A stretch of DNA of 64,000 nucleotides from Haemonchus contortus (lineage: Eukaryota > Nematoda > Chromadorea > Rhabditida > Trichostrongylidae). A program made the translations under genes and the position numbers. The DNA is taken from assembly GCA_000469685.2 (NCBI GenBank), contig LS997562.1, positions 5,706,015 to 5,770,014 of the forward strand. Direction: 5' to 3'. Below are positions 1 through 11,255 of the stretch, piece by piece. The notes under the pieces were generated by a model that ran no database searches, was not told the origin of the DNA, and worked only from the letters and a program-made list of their open reading frames with translations. How positions within the stretch are numbered: the stretch's first letter is position 1; every line of letters begins with the position of its first letter.

Positions 1-6
1 ACTTAC

Positions 7-111
7 CACCTCCGTCATATAAAAATAATATACAGATCCAGTAAGTGTAGCGATAGCGGTGAAGAGTAATGCCATGGCCGATTGACCGCCGTTCGCACGA
101 GGAGGTGGCAT
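7..111 (-). CDS. First exon of a small membrane protein, gene leaves the window at the left edge
   Basis: On the minus strand an ATG at 111 opens 35 codons, beginning MPPPRANGG and ending YYFYMTEV. The frame runs directly into a perfect GTAAGT donor formed by bases 6-1. Residues about 12-32 are hydrophobic (AMALLFTAIATLTGSVYYF) and fit one membrane span close to the N-terminus. That layout is common in small single-pass proteins of the mitochondrial inner membrane or ER. It loosely resembles SMIM20-type cytochrome oxidase assembly proteins, but I would not name it. The rest of the gene lies outside the window. Support is the long open frame ending exactly on a consensus donor; homology is not established. 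Confidence 0.5.
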
Positions 112-1413
112 GTGGAGAATGAACCACCTCCCCTACGTCTCTGCCTCTTCCCCCCCCCCCCCCCGTTTTCATTGGGTTCTTATTATGTCTCTCAGCGATA
201 GCCATAGCTTCTCTCAGACTGCTATGGGCATTGAATAGACTTCATGTGATGCTACTCCCTCAAGATGTCAGACATCCACAAGTCTTGGTCGGATACGCCA
301 TGCATTTGGCTTTCGTTCGGGAACAGGATAACGTTTGAAGGCACATCTTTTTTCTCGGCAACTAGTGAATTTTTCTCCCAGACGACTAGATTTTTGGAAT
401 TCCCTGCAAATAAGAAATTTACAAGCAGTTATTGGCTAACGGCTACTTATCGGTTTGAGAAAACTTTCGAAAATTTCTCGTTCAATCAGTTCAATGGCTT
501 ACTACTTTTTCGAATGACTTGTTCAAGACAAAAAGGTTTTCGCTGTTCTCAGTGGAATCCGGACGTGGGCAATCACTGTCATTGGAAAGCAATTATTCAA
601 TTCTTTTTCTTCTCAAAGTTTACACTGTCAACGACACTATGCCCCATCAGGAACCCACGCCAAACAATCATTTGGGAATTACATGGCTGCTTTCAATCAG
701 AAAATGAACGTCGAGCTGCTCTTCAGTTTCTTTTATTTGATTTTTGATCCTATAGGCGATCCTGAATACAGGCCTACTAAGCCTCAAAAAAAGGGAGGAT
801 CTGGCGTCAAGTTAACGACATTGAATATCCAACTGGTTCGAATGGATAGGAGATGGTCGTTCCTGCGAGAAGGATTAGGAGTTTGGTTTGAACAATTGAG
901 TTTTCTTCAGGCTATGAAGCTGGCATCTATATCCCAGCATGTACATACCGCTCGACCTTTGCTGGAATTGACTAGATGCGGCGGAAAAAAAAGGCGATAA
1001 GATGGCATTTTCGATTGGTAAAAGGAATTGCGGAATTACTGGAAGGGGCAAAAGAGGAAAGGAACAGGTTTTACCTAAGAGACTTTTTGTGGCCCCATGC
1101 AATGCCATGAGGTGAGACAAAGAACGGAGAACCGAAATTTTATGAGAAGATTGGAATTAGCTGATCTGCACTCTCTAAGCTGGTATTAGACAGGGAAGGT
1201 ATGAATAGGAGTAAACGTGGCTGTGATTTGAATGAGAGCCCTCGTTTTTGTGGCGTCAAGTAGAGCTTGTTGTCTGTAGCGTGCAGACGGCCGGCTGCAG
1301 ACCACGCTAAGCAGCACTGAGGTTGGCAGTAGGAACGGGACGGAATTACCGCTGGGATAGTTGCGGGAGATAAAGCTTTTTCTATCAGAGCCCAATTTCG
1401 ACTTTATTTCGAA

Positions 1414-1846
1414 AGGCTGAATGGGTGAAAATGTAGTTGGGGGGGGGGGGGGGCACCCATCCGAAGGTCAGTATATCAAGAAATGAACTCAGTCTGACGT
1501 GTTAGTTCTTGTTATATCAGCACTGTATCGGATGCGTAGAGGATGATGGAAACCGACCACTTTAGCTCTTTTATGCGGTTTCAGCGAAGAAAATTTAGTT
1601 TTCCAAATGAGCCCAAGTAGGGAAGGAGCACCTGGGTGGCTGGGACGATTACCTTCTGCAAAAAAAAGAGAAAAAGAAAGAAAACTTGCCCACCGCGGTG
1701 CTCCTTCCCTACGCAAGCCCTTATTCAAAAACTGGCATGTCCATGATATAACACGACATAACGCGTTTCATTGTGTTCATTTCTTGGTATACCGACATTG
1801 TGATAGGTGCCCCCCCCCCCCCCCAACTACATTTTCACCGGTTGAA
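1414..1846. mobile_element. Foldback/MITE-like element with G-tract termini
   Basis: The two ends are inverted copies. The motif GGTGAAAATGTAGTTGG followed by a run of about 15 G at 1424-1454 is mirrored by a C run and CCAACTACATTTTCACC at about 1807-1840. Similarity continues inward (a segment containing CAAGAAATGAAC occurs on both sides). The inner end is a perfect 16-bp inverted pair at 1617-1632 and 1697-1712. There is no coding capacity. It looks non-autonomous. The homopolymer lengths may be unreliable. Confidence 0.65.
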
Positions 1847-2560
1847 TGAGGTGGGATGAGGCAGTTTTCGAAGGAAATTTCAAAGGTAACCCCACCATAC
1901 CATGCTCTGCCTTGATAGGGACTTTTGGCGACGAAAACTTGCTCTTCATAGTGTTCTATAACGTATTTGGTGTAGATTGCAGTTGACGCACCGCAAACGT
2001 CGCCTGATCCAAAGGCGCAGTACCTGATTCCGCTTCAGGTTCAGTTGTGTTTCTTTCTTCTTTTTTGCTGAGGACGAGTTATGGGTGGCTGTGTTTAGCA
2101 TTGGGAACTTCCATTCTTTACTTTCATTGAGAACACACTCGGTTGTAGTCCTTTATTAGCAGTAAGTAATGCATGATAACATGACGGTTAGAACACTTCA
2201 TACGTGACACAAGTGGAATAGTTTCATTAAGGGATAAAGTCAGTACTAAAATGGTCAAACAGTTTACTGAATCGCGATCAAGGTTTCGGGTTCGAGTAAT
2301 TCGGCGGTTGCCACCATTTCATCCGGCAATGAGACAAGTTCCTGAAAAATACGCTCTTCGTTGCTTTGAAACATCACACAGAATTTCTCTGTTATATGGG
2401 TCCCACAGTTATTGAGCTCACGGGCAAATGGCTTTGTCTAGCTGCCAACTAACGGTACTCAAAACAAACTCGTCCGGAGTGAATGGGGTCTGCTGCACGC
2501 GACCCCAACCCTATTCATGCGCTAAGGATCACATTGCTGTGTTGTTCGCCAGCCCAGTAC
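1847..2560. other. Non-coding spacer, nothing recognised
   Basis: No open frame with credible splice sites, repeat or RNA signature was found here. It is moderately AT-rich and lies between the G-tract foldback element and the 3' end of the minus-strand gene that follows. Confidence 0.4.
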
Positions 2561-3389
2561 TTACTCGGACGTTTTCCTGTCAAATATGTGTCCCGAAATT
2601 TTAATACTACTGCATTTATTCAAATCCAAATGTGTCGGGGGAACATATGTAGGCCAACGAGAGGGCGCCGCGCTTGTCGCCCTAGACAAACCGCGCGGCG
2701 AACAGTGCGACGACCGCAGAGTGCCGTTGTTACACGTTAATTCTTGTGAATACATTTCTGGAGAGTTGAGCTGAGCAACAAAAACTGGTAAAGGTGAGTT
2801 TCAACGTGTGAAGACAGGCGAAAGTCGTCGCGTTAGTTGGTGCGCTGGCATACGCGGCGTTGAGTAGCCACTCCGCTCGGGTCTGGCATTTCCTTGAGCA
2901 GTACTGGTTCAGCAGGCAACGAGTGGCCTTACCATTTGAGGGATGTGCCCTGCAGGTGGAGGTGCTGGCGATGGCATCACAGCACGAGGTAAACTTTGTC
3001 TCCTTTCTGCCGTTCGTATCGTATTTGGCAGATTCGCAGTTCTGATGGAGCTGCTCGGAAGTCTCGAAGTGGCCAACGATGCACTTCTTGCCGTTTGGCA
3101 GTTGAACGTTACGGGCTGTGCAGGAATGTCTTGGCGGCAGTCCGCTGAAAATGGGCAATTCCGTTCATCCCATATCGCCGTTGAAGAGAGACGTCCCTGT
3201 CTGTCGTACCATTTTTTACAGTTTGAGTGGGCGGTGTTGTCTGCTTCCTTCCGGGACTATGTTCGGAGACCTCCTGAAACGTCGAAATTAGCAGGTTCAA
3301 CGACAAACGAACCGTACCTTTTTGTCGGTGTTGGTGCAGTAATGATAGAGAACTGCACCGGCTATAATGCCACTTGCGAAAGCTAACAT
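2561..3389 (-). CDS. Four-exon gene of unknown function with N-terminal membrane anchor or signal
   Basis: Exons run 3389-3318, 3273-3210, 3144-2933 and 2770-2561. All introns are GT-AG (44, 65 and 162 bases) with good TTTCAG or CTCAG acceptors. Phase is kept throughout, giving 185 residues and a TAA stop. Residues 1-24 (MLAFASGIIAGAVLYHYC, then charged residues) form a hydrophobic segment followed by lysines, a signal anchor or short signal peptide. Exon 2 encodes a Pro/Thr-rich linker. In the phase set by exon 1, exon 3 reads as a Ser/Ala/Arg-rich stretch starting ADCRQDIPAQP. In another frame the same exon is open and gives a more protein-like, Cys-rich sequence containing LPNGKKCIVGHFETSEQL and TSCCDAIASTSTC. 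The correct reading is unresolved. I do not recognise a family. Confidence 0.5.
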
Positions 3390-3976
3390 TAACAAGTAAT
3401 TCGGGTGAGTAATGAATAAAAATGAAGAAAACCACTTCGACTGTCAGTATTTATACCTAGTCTGCTGTTATCATCAAAATTTACATAGCAATCAGTAATT
3501 TAGAAGTTATGGTCTCACTGCGCTCTCAATGAATCTCATGAACTGGGTTGGGTCAGGAGGTACCGCCTTGGAACGAGGCCAACAAGTCTAAAATCGGGGG
3601 CGCGAGTCGGCATGCAGCACCACTTGCCGCATAGGAACTGGATCACCGCGTACGGCGGTTTTGGGTGCACGTGACCATAATTCATAACTGACCAAGGGTT
3701 GTCGAAAGGTCCGAAGTGCTAGCCGAACTTTTTAGTGCATAGCCACCGAGTTCCTAAGTATTAGCTGTGTTATTCATCCTCGGAAAGCTTAGAAACTCCT
3801 TGCTGGTTTTATCGACCTTAATATTTGACCATTCTCTAGTTCTTGCCTTAGCTTGCCCTAACCATTGAATATGCAATTTTTTATCGACAAAACGTCCCCC
3901 TTCTATTGTTTCTTTTTGTCGTGGCCGGTGGAACTGCAAAAAACAGCCGAATCTGAAGAAAAAAGAATTGGTGGCA

Positions 3977-4043
3977 CTTCTCGAAGGAGAAAGATGGCCT
4001 CATTTACGATGACAAAATGAGGCGATCTTTCTCCTTCGAGAAG
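3977..4043. repeat. Near-perfect 27-bp hairpin with 13-base loop
   Basis: The left arm 3977-4003 begins CTTCTCGAAGGAGAAAGAT. The right arm 4017-4043 is its reverse complement with one mismatch. The loop is 13 bases. It may be a small palindromic element or a transcribed stem-loop. No other copy was noticed in the window. Confidence 0.75.
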
Positions 4044-4281
4044 ACATGTCGAAGTTTTATAGAACAGATTGTGTGACGAACTTTCGGGTTGCCTGCCTAA
4101 GGGCCATGTACAATCTCCGAGGGTAAGAAGGCATGGAAGTTGACGTCGACGGTTGTCACAAGTGCGTGCAAGTGTTTCTCGTTAGAATGATCCTCTTTCT
4201 TTGCAGGATTGATCTCTTTTGGTGTCTTATAGGGCTCATACTGTAGTATTCAATGAATGCTGTATGTATAATACTTTTACA

Positions 4282-4431
4282 GAAAACATCGTCTCAGATT
4301 GCCTTGGAGGTGACTAACCGGTGGAAAGGAATTGCTCATTGTCATTGCCAATCGCTTTTTAATAATTTCCCGACCAAAGACATCAGCTCGTGGTTGTTCA
4401 AAAATGGGAATTTGCTGATTGCAGACCAGGG
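4282..4431 (+). CDS. Candidate exon of an unidentified plus-strand gene
   Basis: A strong acceptor (CTTTTACAG) at 4281 is followed by 50 open codons beginning KTSSQIALEVTNRWKG and ending NGNLLIADQG. The frame stops at a consensus donor, GTGAGT. A possible next piece, 4487-4520, lies between a TTCAG acceptor and a GTTAGT donor and continues the frame. Neither the start nor the end of the gene is visible, and no family is recognised. A competing candidate exon lies close by on the other strand. Confidence 0.3.
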
Positions 4432-4560
4432 TGAGTTTCACTTTTGAGCCTAATTCTTTAATCGCTTAAGTTATGGTAGAATTCAGGTGAGTTACGAACG
4501 CCTTTCGGGCTCCCACGAAGGTTAGTTAGCGAAGAGAAGGCTGTATCGATGGAGCCATAC

Positions 4561-4714
4561 CGAACGACATGCATGAATCGTTCTTTTTCGATGAATCCTC
4601 AGCATCGAACAGCAGCGATCGATAAGTATCTGTTGTTCATCTGATTGGATCTCGTTCTTCATGTTCAGTTGATACGGATCTTCCGTGAGCTGCTTTTTAT
4701 AAACAATTATAACT
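4561..4714 (-). CDS. Candidate exon of an unidentified minus-strand gene
   Basis: Reading leftward, a TTACCAG acceptor opens 51 codons that include VYKKQLTEDPYQLNMKNEI and ILIDRCCSMLRIHRKRT. The exon ends in phase at a GTATGG donor. The composition is charged and hydrophilic, unlike the low-complexity shadows around it. It could be an upstream exon of the gene ending at 2561 or belong to a separate gene. No homology is recognised. Confidence 0.3.
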
Positions 4715-5740
4715 CTGGTAAACGGTCGAGATTGTTCCATACTGCTTTCCGCTTTTTCTCGAATATTCGCGGTAGTGAACGGAAACGGTTTGCTCTCAAT
4801 GAGAAAAACCCTCCGACATATCAGATATGTTACTTATTGTTGACTTTGTTGGAAGTTGTTTGTTGAATTGTTTACGGCGTTTACATGTTGTGTTGTAAAA
4901 AGTTGTGTTTATGGTCATTCCTCGTATCGCTGACTGCCGACGTCATACCATTTACGCCTTGACACGACCGACCATACACTGAGCTCGCGAACTCCTCTCG
5001 AAATAAGCACTCCCACTCGTTTATATCCCTTCACCTCTCACTCAAAGAACATCCGAGAGTTTTCGTAATGCTTCAAGAGTAGGACCGAAAATAGCTCCGT
5101 GCAGAAGTCTTTATAGAACTGTATGTTCCCTTGACCACAACATCCTCAGTTCTGGTAGAGGGTGTTGTTCTCGTTTTTAACGAGTTATCTATTGGTCCAC
5201 ATCCGGGATTCGATCTTCCTCCGCCGTGCCCGGTGAAACGTTAGCGTCCCACCTCAATAGGGGAGACTCTATGCCCTTTCTGCTTAAGAGGCTAACGCCT
5301 AGGCAGCAATAACATAGCGGTCCATCGTTCTCGTGTCCCATGTGGACCTCATCAGGCCCACACATTTGAGTTTGTGGGAACACCATTTCCTTAGTAAGCT
5401 TAAGCTAATGTTGAGCTCTCTTGCTACAAGCCCTCCTTAATGGATTTAGGCCAAATTACTCTGGGAACACCACATTCTGTCCGATCCTGCAAAGTTGGTC
5501 TCGGTCAGTACTTGTATTGGAAGTCGGTCGGCACTCTTCGATGTAGTAAGACAGATATGACCCATTCAAGAACAATGAAATATTGTTTTCTTTTGGAAAG
5601 TACAATAAAACTTAATAAGTATATTTGTGCAAAACATCTTTAGGAAATGAAAAGCATCAAATACATCATTAAGGGGGAGCCTTTGATCTTCATCATTCTC
5701 CTCAGCCATGTTTCTCGGGAAAAGTATCGAAAGCATCAGC

Positions 5741-5815
5741 CGCTATGACAGTTTGTGCAGTGGCTAGTTCCTTGCTTCATAATCGCGGAGTCGTAGGTTC
5801 GAGTTCGGTGATGGT
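5741..5815 (+). repeat. tRNA-like module at the outer end of the foldback element
   Basis: This stretch has tRNA promoter-like organisation: GTGGCTAGTTCC in the box A position and GTAGGTTCGAGTTC as a good box B. It does not close into a convincing cloverleaf. An inverted copy lies at about 9968-10033 in the other arm. It is most likely tRNA-derived SINE-type sequence captured by the element, not a functional tRNA gene. Confidence 0.5.
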
Positions 5816-5916
5816 AGCATTTTGTTTCAAAACACTTGCCACACTCTATCCTAACAGGAGTATTCAATAAAACTACATCACCCTGGTTGGAATCCCACAC
5901 AACAAAATGATGCTGA

Positions 5917-5988
5917 GGGCTCCTTAGCTCAGCTGGATGACGTTGGCACACAGAGCACAAAGTAGACGGTTCAGATCTCGGAGAGGTC
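5917..5988 (+). repeat. Second tRNA-like module inside the foldback arm
   Basis: The segment contains CTTAGCTCAGCTGGATG, an almost canonical tRNA D-arm/box A, and GGTTCAGATCTCGG, a degraded box B, at tRNA-like spacing. The inverted counterpart is at about 9800-9870 (contains CCAACTGAGCTAATGAG). It is probably a decayed tRNA or tRNA-derived SINE. Confidence 0.5.
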
Positions 5989-6879
5989 GGATCCAACCAA
6001 AAGAACTCAGAGAGATCAAAATTTTAAAATTTTGCTAGACCTGTAATTACGAAGTCTGGAATACAACATGGAAGTAAGGGCAGGAATTGTAAGATGGAGG
6101 GAGGATGTAATTCCGATCTCTCCTCGTTCGATTGGTCCCAACGAATCAATCGAGTAGCCAATACGTGCCCATACAAAGCCGCCCACAGCCAATTGATCTG
6201 CCATTGAATGACCACCCATCGAGCAGTAAACATCGACAATTCGCATCCACCACCCTCCTCACAGCCTTTTTTCTTTGCTCCCTCTCTTCAACAGACCCCC
6301 AGACCAGGAAAGTAGTACAAAATACGGTACACTTAGTATTAGAGTGATGAAGAGGTCTTTGGTGCGTGGGTGGTCGACGGGTTCCCCCGGTATGGATCCA
6401 TCCAAGAACCGAATAAGTGAAGCCAGCTAGAACCGGCTGAATTTGGTACCCGAAGGTGGGTTGGTTTGAAACCGAGAGAAACCAGTGCTCTGGGATCGGG
6501 TGAAGCTTGTGCACTGGCACCGGGTGAAGCTGGGCCCGCAGTTTTATTTTGGGAGAGCGCTTCTACGAGGAAAAGCTGAACAGCGACAAGAAAGAGCGAA
6601 AATTGTAAAAGTTATGGTTCGTGGAAGCCGTATGTTGGCGTTTGTGAAAACCAAAATCTTGCGAAAGTGAAATCGATGACAGGTACATCGAGGAGCAGAA
6701 CTTGATATTCTGCATCCCCCTTCTTCTACAGCCTTTTTTCTCTGTGCCCTCTCTCCGAAAGACCCCCCAGGTGGGTAATTAGCTAAAATGTACGGTACAA
6801 ATCGTAGAAGGGTTCGGAGGAGGCCTTTGGTGGGTGGGTGGGGAGGCAAGGCTTACCGATGCACACCCATCCGAGTGAG

Positions 6880-7001
6880 TTGGTGGTGCCGAGCACCCGC
6901 CGGCCAGCGGCCGTAGGCTGGGTGGTCCCGAGGGACGCCGAAGGCGCCCCGAAGGGACCACCCAGCCCGGCCGCTGGCCGGCGGGTGCTCGGCACCACCA
7001 A
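6880..7001. repeat. GC-rich 122-bp palindrome (left arm copy)
   Basis: The 33 bases from 6880 (TTGGTGGTGCCGAGCACC...) are mirrored exactly up to 7001. The centre is only slightly imperfect, around GGACGCCGAAGGCGCC. It is much richer in G+C than its surroundings and is nested inside the larger inverted repeat. Confidence 0.85.
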
Positions 7002-7624
7002 CCCAGTTCGGACAAGCTCCGGGTGAAACCGGGGCTCGAGTTATTTTAGGGGAAATGCTGCACTTTTTTTTTCGAGAAAAATATTTTGGAAAAGAAGCCG
7101 AGCCGGCTCGTGGTAGCCCGGCGGCACCGGGTTAAGCTCGGTGGTAAGCTTAGTTGGAAATAGTACCGTACGAGAAAAAATGAAGTAAAGCTGGAAACAT
7201 GGAGGCCGTTCAAAGCTGAATTCGGTAATGTATGAAAAGAGGTGAAGCCGCGCGGTGAAACATGAAACTTGGTGGACAAGGAAAAGTTAGCGAAAAAAAA
7301 ACCAAAATTGTTGAGCGCTACAAAAATTGGTTAAGATACAGGAGACTGGTAAAAAAGGCTGAAGCTTGCGGAAGCAACAGGACAATACTGACAATATTCG
7401 AAATCTAGTGGAAACCACGAAAATCGGTTGAAAAGTTAAATCAGAGAAGAAAATTAGGAAAAGGCGAGCATTAGCGGAACAGCAAAAAATCGATGAAGAA
7501 GTCGAAAACCGACGAAGTCCACGATACAGATGAGAATCCCAAAGACCGTTAAAAGGCCCATATTGAAGAAGATGGACATCGATGGTGGGAAATGCATTTG
7601 TTTCTGATGACGAAGCGAAGAATC

Positions 7625-8214
7625 ACGCGGGTATGTTAATAAAGAAACAGTGAAAAGGCAAAATGATGGTTCAAAAAAGCAGGTGCAGCACAGCACCGGA
7701 AGGGACCGTCTGGCCAAGCTTGGCAATAAATAAAAACGTGGAAAACAATGGAAAGCTGGAAATTGATGGAAAGGAAGAAAGCTGCCTAAAAAGAGCGAAT
7801 CTGGTAGAAATACCGAAGACCGGTAAAGCCGAAATTGAAGGAAAAAAACAAAAGTCGGTGAAGAGAGGCAGCGCAAACGAAGGAAACCTCGGCGAATTTC
7901 ATCGAGCGATCGGGGAGTCGACGAAAAGACGAGATGCAATTCCATCGATTTTCCGGCCCAGTCTTTCGCTCATGAAGGGTGCAAATCACCAAACTATCAG
8001 ATTACCGCATCCCCCTTTCTGTTCAAAGTGAAGGACCTTTTCGTCTATACACCAACTTACGAACTCGAACTACCTCACAGGCTCCTTTACCGCTACAGAC
8101 TTCGGTTTTTTCGCCATTCACTTCCTCTCGCCCTCAATCATTGCTTTCAATGGTCTAATGAGCAGTACCATTTCTCGAGTTTTTTTCATTACTTTTTGAC
8201 TACGTTTCGCCTTT
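7625..8214. other. Unique spacer of the foldback element
   Basis: This central segment does not pair with itself, unlike the flanking arms. It is AG-rich in the first half and CT-rich in the second. A 122-codon open frame in it is Lys/Glu/Gly low-complexity and lacks any recognisable domain, so I do not call a gene. Confidence 0.4.
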
Positions 8215-8835
8215 GCCATCGCTTCGTCAACACAAACTTATGCATTTCTCACCATCGATGTCCATTTTCTTCAATATTGGCCTTTTCAACGGTCTTTAGG
8301 ATTCTCACCTGTAACGTGGACTTCGTCGGTTTTCGACTTCTTCATCGATTTTTTGCTGCTCCACTAATGCCCGCCTTTTCCTAATTTTCCTCGCTGATTT
8401 AATTTTTCAACCGATTTTCGTGTTTTCCACTAGATTTCGAATATTGTCAGTATTGTCCTGGTGCTTCCGCAAGCTTCAGCCTTTTTTACCAGTCTCCTGT
8501 ATCTTAACCAATTTTTGTAGCGTTCAACAATTTTGGTTTTTTTTTTCGTTAGTTTTTCCTTGTCCACCAAGTTTCATGTTTTACCGCGCGGCTTCACCTC
8601 TTTTCATACATCGCCGAATTCAGCTTCGAACGGCCTCCATGTTTCTAGCTTTACTTTATTTTTTCTCGTACGGTACTATTCCCAAATAAGCTTACCACCG
8701 AGCTTATTCCGGTGCCACCAGGCTACCACGAGCCGGCTCGGCTTCTTTTCCAAAATATTTTTTTCGAAAAAAAGTGCAGCATTTCCCCCAAAACAACTCG
8801 AGCCCCGGTTTCACCGGGAGCTTGTCCGAACTGGG

Positions 8836-8957
8836 TTGGTGGTGCCGAGCACCCGCCGGCCAGCGGCCGGGCTGGGTGGTCCCTTCGGGGCGCCTTCGGC
8901 GTCCCTCGGGACCACCCAGCCTACGGCCGCTGGCCGGCGGGTGCTCGGCACCACCAA
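8836..8957. repeat. GC-rich 122-bp palindrome (right arm copy)
   Basis: It is the mirror-image copy of the palindrome in the left arm and has the same length. The two are equidistant from the symmetry centre near 7918, which shows that the arms have had no net length change between palindrome and centre. Confidence 0.85.
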
Positions 8958-10088
8958 CTCACTCGGATGGGTGTGCATCGGTACGCCTTGCCTCCCCACC
9001 CGCCCACCAAAGGCCTCCTCCGAACCCTTCTACGATTTGTACCGTACATTTTAGCTAATTACCCACCTGGGGGGTCTTTCGGAGAGAGGGCACAGAGAAA
9101 AAAGCCTGTAGAAGAAGGGGGATGCAGAATATCAAGTTCTGCTCCTCGATGTACTTGTCATCGACTTCGCTTTTGCAAAATTTCAGTTTAAGCACAAACA
9201 GCACCACACGGCTTCCATGAGCCCGAATTTTCAACATTTTTCGCTCTGCCTTGCAATTGTTCAGCTTCTCTTCTTAAAAACGTTCAAAAGTCGCTGGCCC
9301 AGCTTAACCCGGTGCCAGTGCATCATCTTCTCCCTGCTTCAAACCTTTCGAGTACCACCTTCAGCCGGTTTGAGCTGGCTTCACTTGTTCGGCTCTCGAA
9401 TGGGTTCATATCGAAGAAACCCGTACACCACCCACGCAACAAAAACCTCTCCATCATTCTACTACTAAGTGTACCGTATATTGTACGACTTTTTGGTTGG
9501 GGGTCTGTTGAAGAGAGGGGACAAAGAAAAAAGGCTACGAAGAGGGTGGTGGGTGCAAATTGTCGATTTGTTTACTGCTCGATGGGTGGTCATGGAATGG
9601 CAGATCAATTGGCTGTGTGCTGCCCTGTGTGGGCACGTATTGGCTACCCGATTGATTTGTTGGGACCAATCGAACGAGGAGACCTCGTAATTACACCCTT
9701 ATTCCATTTTGCGATTTCCGTAATTCTTTTGCTATTGGATTCCAAAACTCGTATTCACAGTTCTGGCAAAAACTGGATCTCGATAAATTACTTTTGCTGG
9801 TTCTGAACCGTCCACTTTGTGCTCTTTGTGACAGTGTCAACCAACTGAGCTAATGAGACCTTGATATCATTATGATGTGTGGATGATTGTATTCCAACAA
9901 GGTGATTTATCTTTATTGGATATTTGTGGCAGGATAGAATGCAACAAGTGTTCTGAATCAAAACTGTGCCGTCGCCGAACTCGAACCAACGACTCCTCGA
10001 CTACGAAACAAGGAACTAGCCACTGCACAAATTGTCATAGTGATTAGTGCCTTCGATACTGTTTCCAAGAAACATGGCTGAGGAGAAT

Positions 10089-10895
10089 ATGCTCTTGGCT
10101 TTGCAAGCAATGGTAACGCGCGTAAGCTTTCGTACTGATAGAAATTGTTTGCGGCTTGATTTTCCTCAATTTTAGACTTTCAGTTCTTCAATTCGAACTG
10201 CCTCTGCTTTCTACTTTCTAGCGACTCCACACCATTTTTCAGAATGATTCCTGAAGGAAAAAAACTTTTTATGACGGAGCCTCGATTAGTACTGACTTGT
10301 TGGGACCAATTTGAGTAGAAGCAATCTGCAACTTCGTCCTACCATACAGTTTTCGTCAATCTTCTCTCTAATGGAATTCTGCTGAAAAATTGTCGTCTCA
10401 AGATTCTGGGGTGGAATCGTACCGACCCGTTAGCAATGCGTCCATAGTAGTACCACTGAGCCAACGGCACTTCAGCCCCAGTTTGATTTATAGAAAACGT
10501 ATCCTAACTAACCAAAGCACAATTTATTTATTAAGTTTTCGTGATGGAGTAGAATCTGTCAATAAAAAAGAAATAGAACTGAATACCCACTAAGGAAATT
10601 CTGAGGATCCGTTATGAAATGGGTAAATTCAACTAGAAATACTATTACATCCAACCGCTTCAGTACTATTTGCACTACTTTTTATTTTGACTTTTATTTC
10701 TGTATTGTTTATTTATATTTGTTTTTTGTACAAGCTTTCTTTTCTTATTTATTGCTACTATTGTTATTTCAACTGATTCATATCAACACTTCATTTGAGA
10801 CAATCAGTATAACTATAAAAGGCAAAAGTAATCTGATAGTAGAATGGAGATCATAGGTTCCCGTGTCATGTGTATTCCATAGTTATTGATCACTA
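10089..10895. other. AT-rich spacer, no gene recognised
   Basis: Short open frames here are AT-driven, such as the Phe/Tyr/Leu-rich stretch around 10680-10800, and have no convincing splice context. Confidence 0.4.
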
Positions 10896-11255
10896 TCGTC
10901 AGATGGCACAAAAACTGCGAACACCAACTGAAACAGGCCACACAGAGAATACTGATATGGAAATCACCACAAAGTAAGGATTTGAAAGTTTCAGTGAGGG
11001 AAACGAACGATGAATCACAAATAGCAGCGCCTGTTCAAATAGGACAAGGAGATGCGCATTTCGCCGCTCGCGATTTAGTCGCACGACAGCTGACTCGCAG
11101 AAACTGTCGCGCAACGGTGTCGCACGCGGCGAATGGAATAGGAATAGATGTGGGGCAACGCCAGCGTCGGACGGCACGTTCTGACCTAACGACACACATC
11201 ACAAAGAAAATCTTAAGCTCATACAACATTTTACTTGAATTACGCGATATCTCAC

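Larger units (their letters stand above)
5694..10088. mobile_element. 4.4-kb foldback element with about 1.9-kb inverted arms
   Basis: The left arm (5694 to about 7620) and right arm (about 8215 to 10088) are inverted copies of each other. Similarity is very high in the inner half, for example around 7340-7470 against 8370-8490, and more drifted at the outer ends. A spacer of roughly 590 bases is not inverted. Each arm carries an internal GC-rich palindrome of 122 bp. Each outer end carries tRNA-like sequence, including a box A match TAGCTCAGCTGG at 5924-5935 and box B-like GGTTCGAGTTC near 5800. No transposase or reverse transcriptase frame is present. The arms differ by substitutions and about 55 bases of indels, so this is not an assembly mirror artefact. 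No clear target-site duplication was seen. Confidence 0.8.

Noticed and set aside
265..747. 160-codon plus-strand open frame at the left end
   Set aside because: Phe/Ser-rich, AT-driven composition, no splice sites or motif, and no recognisable homology.
683..1000. Plus-strand frame containing GDPEYRPTKPQKKGG
   Set aside because: A TATAG acceptor precedes a protein-like start, but the rest of the frame is unconvincing and no partner exon was found.
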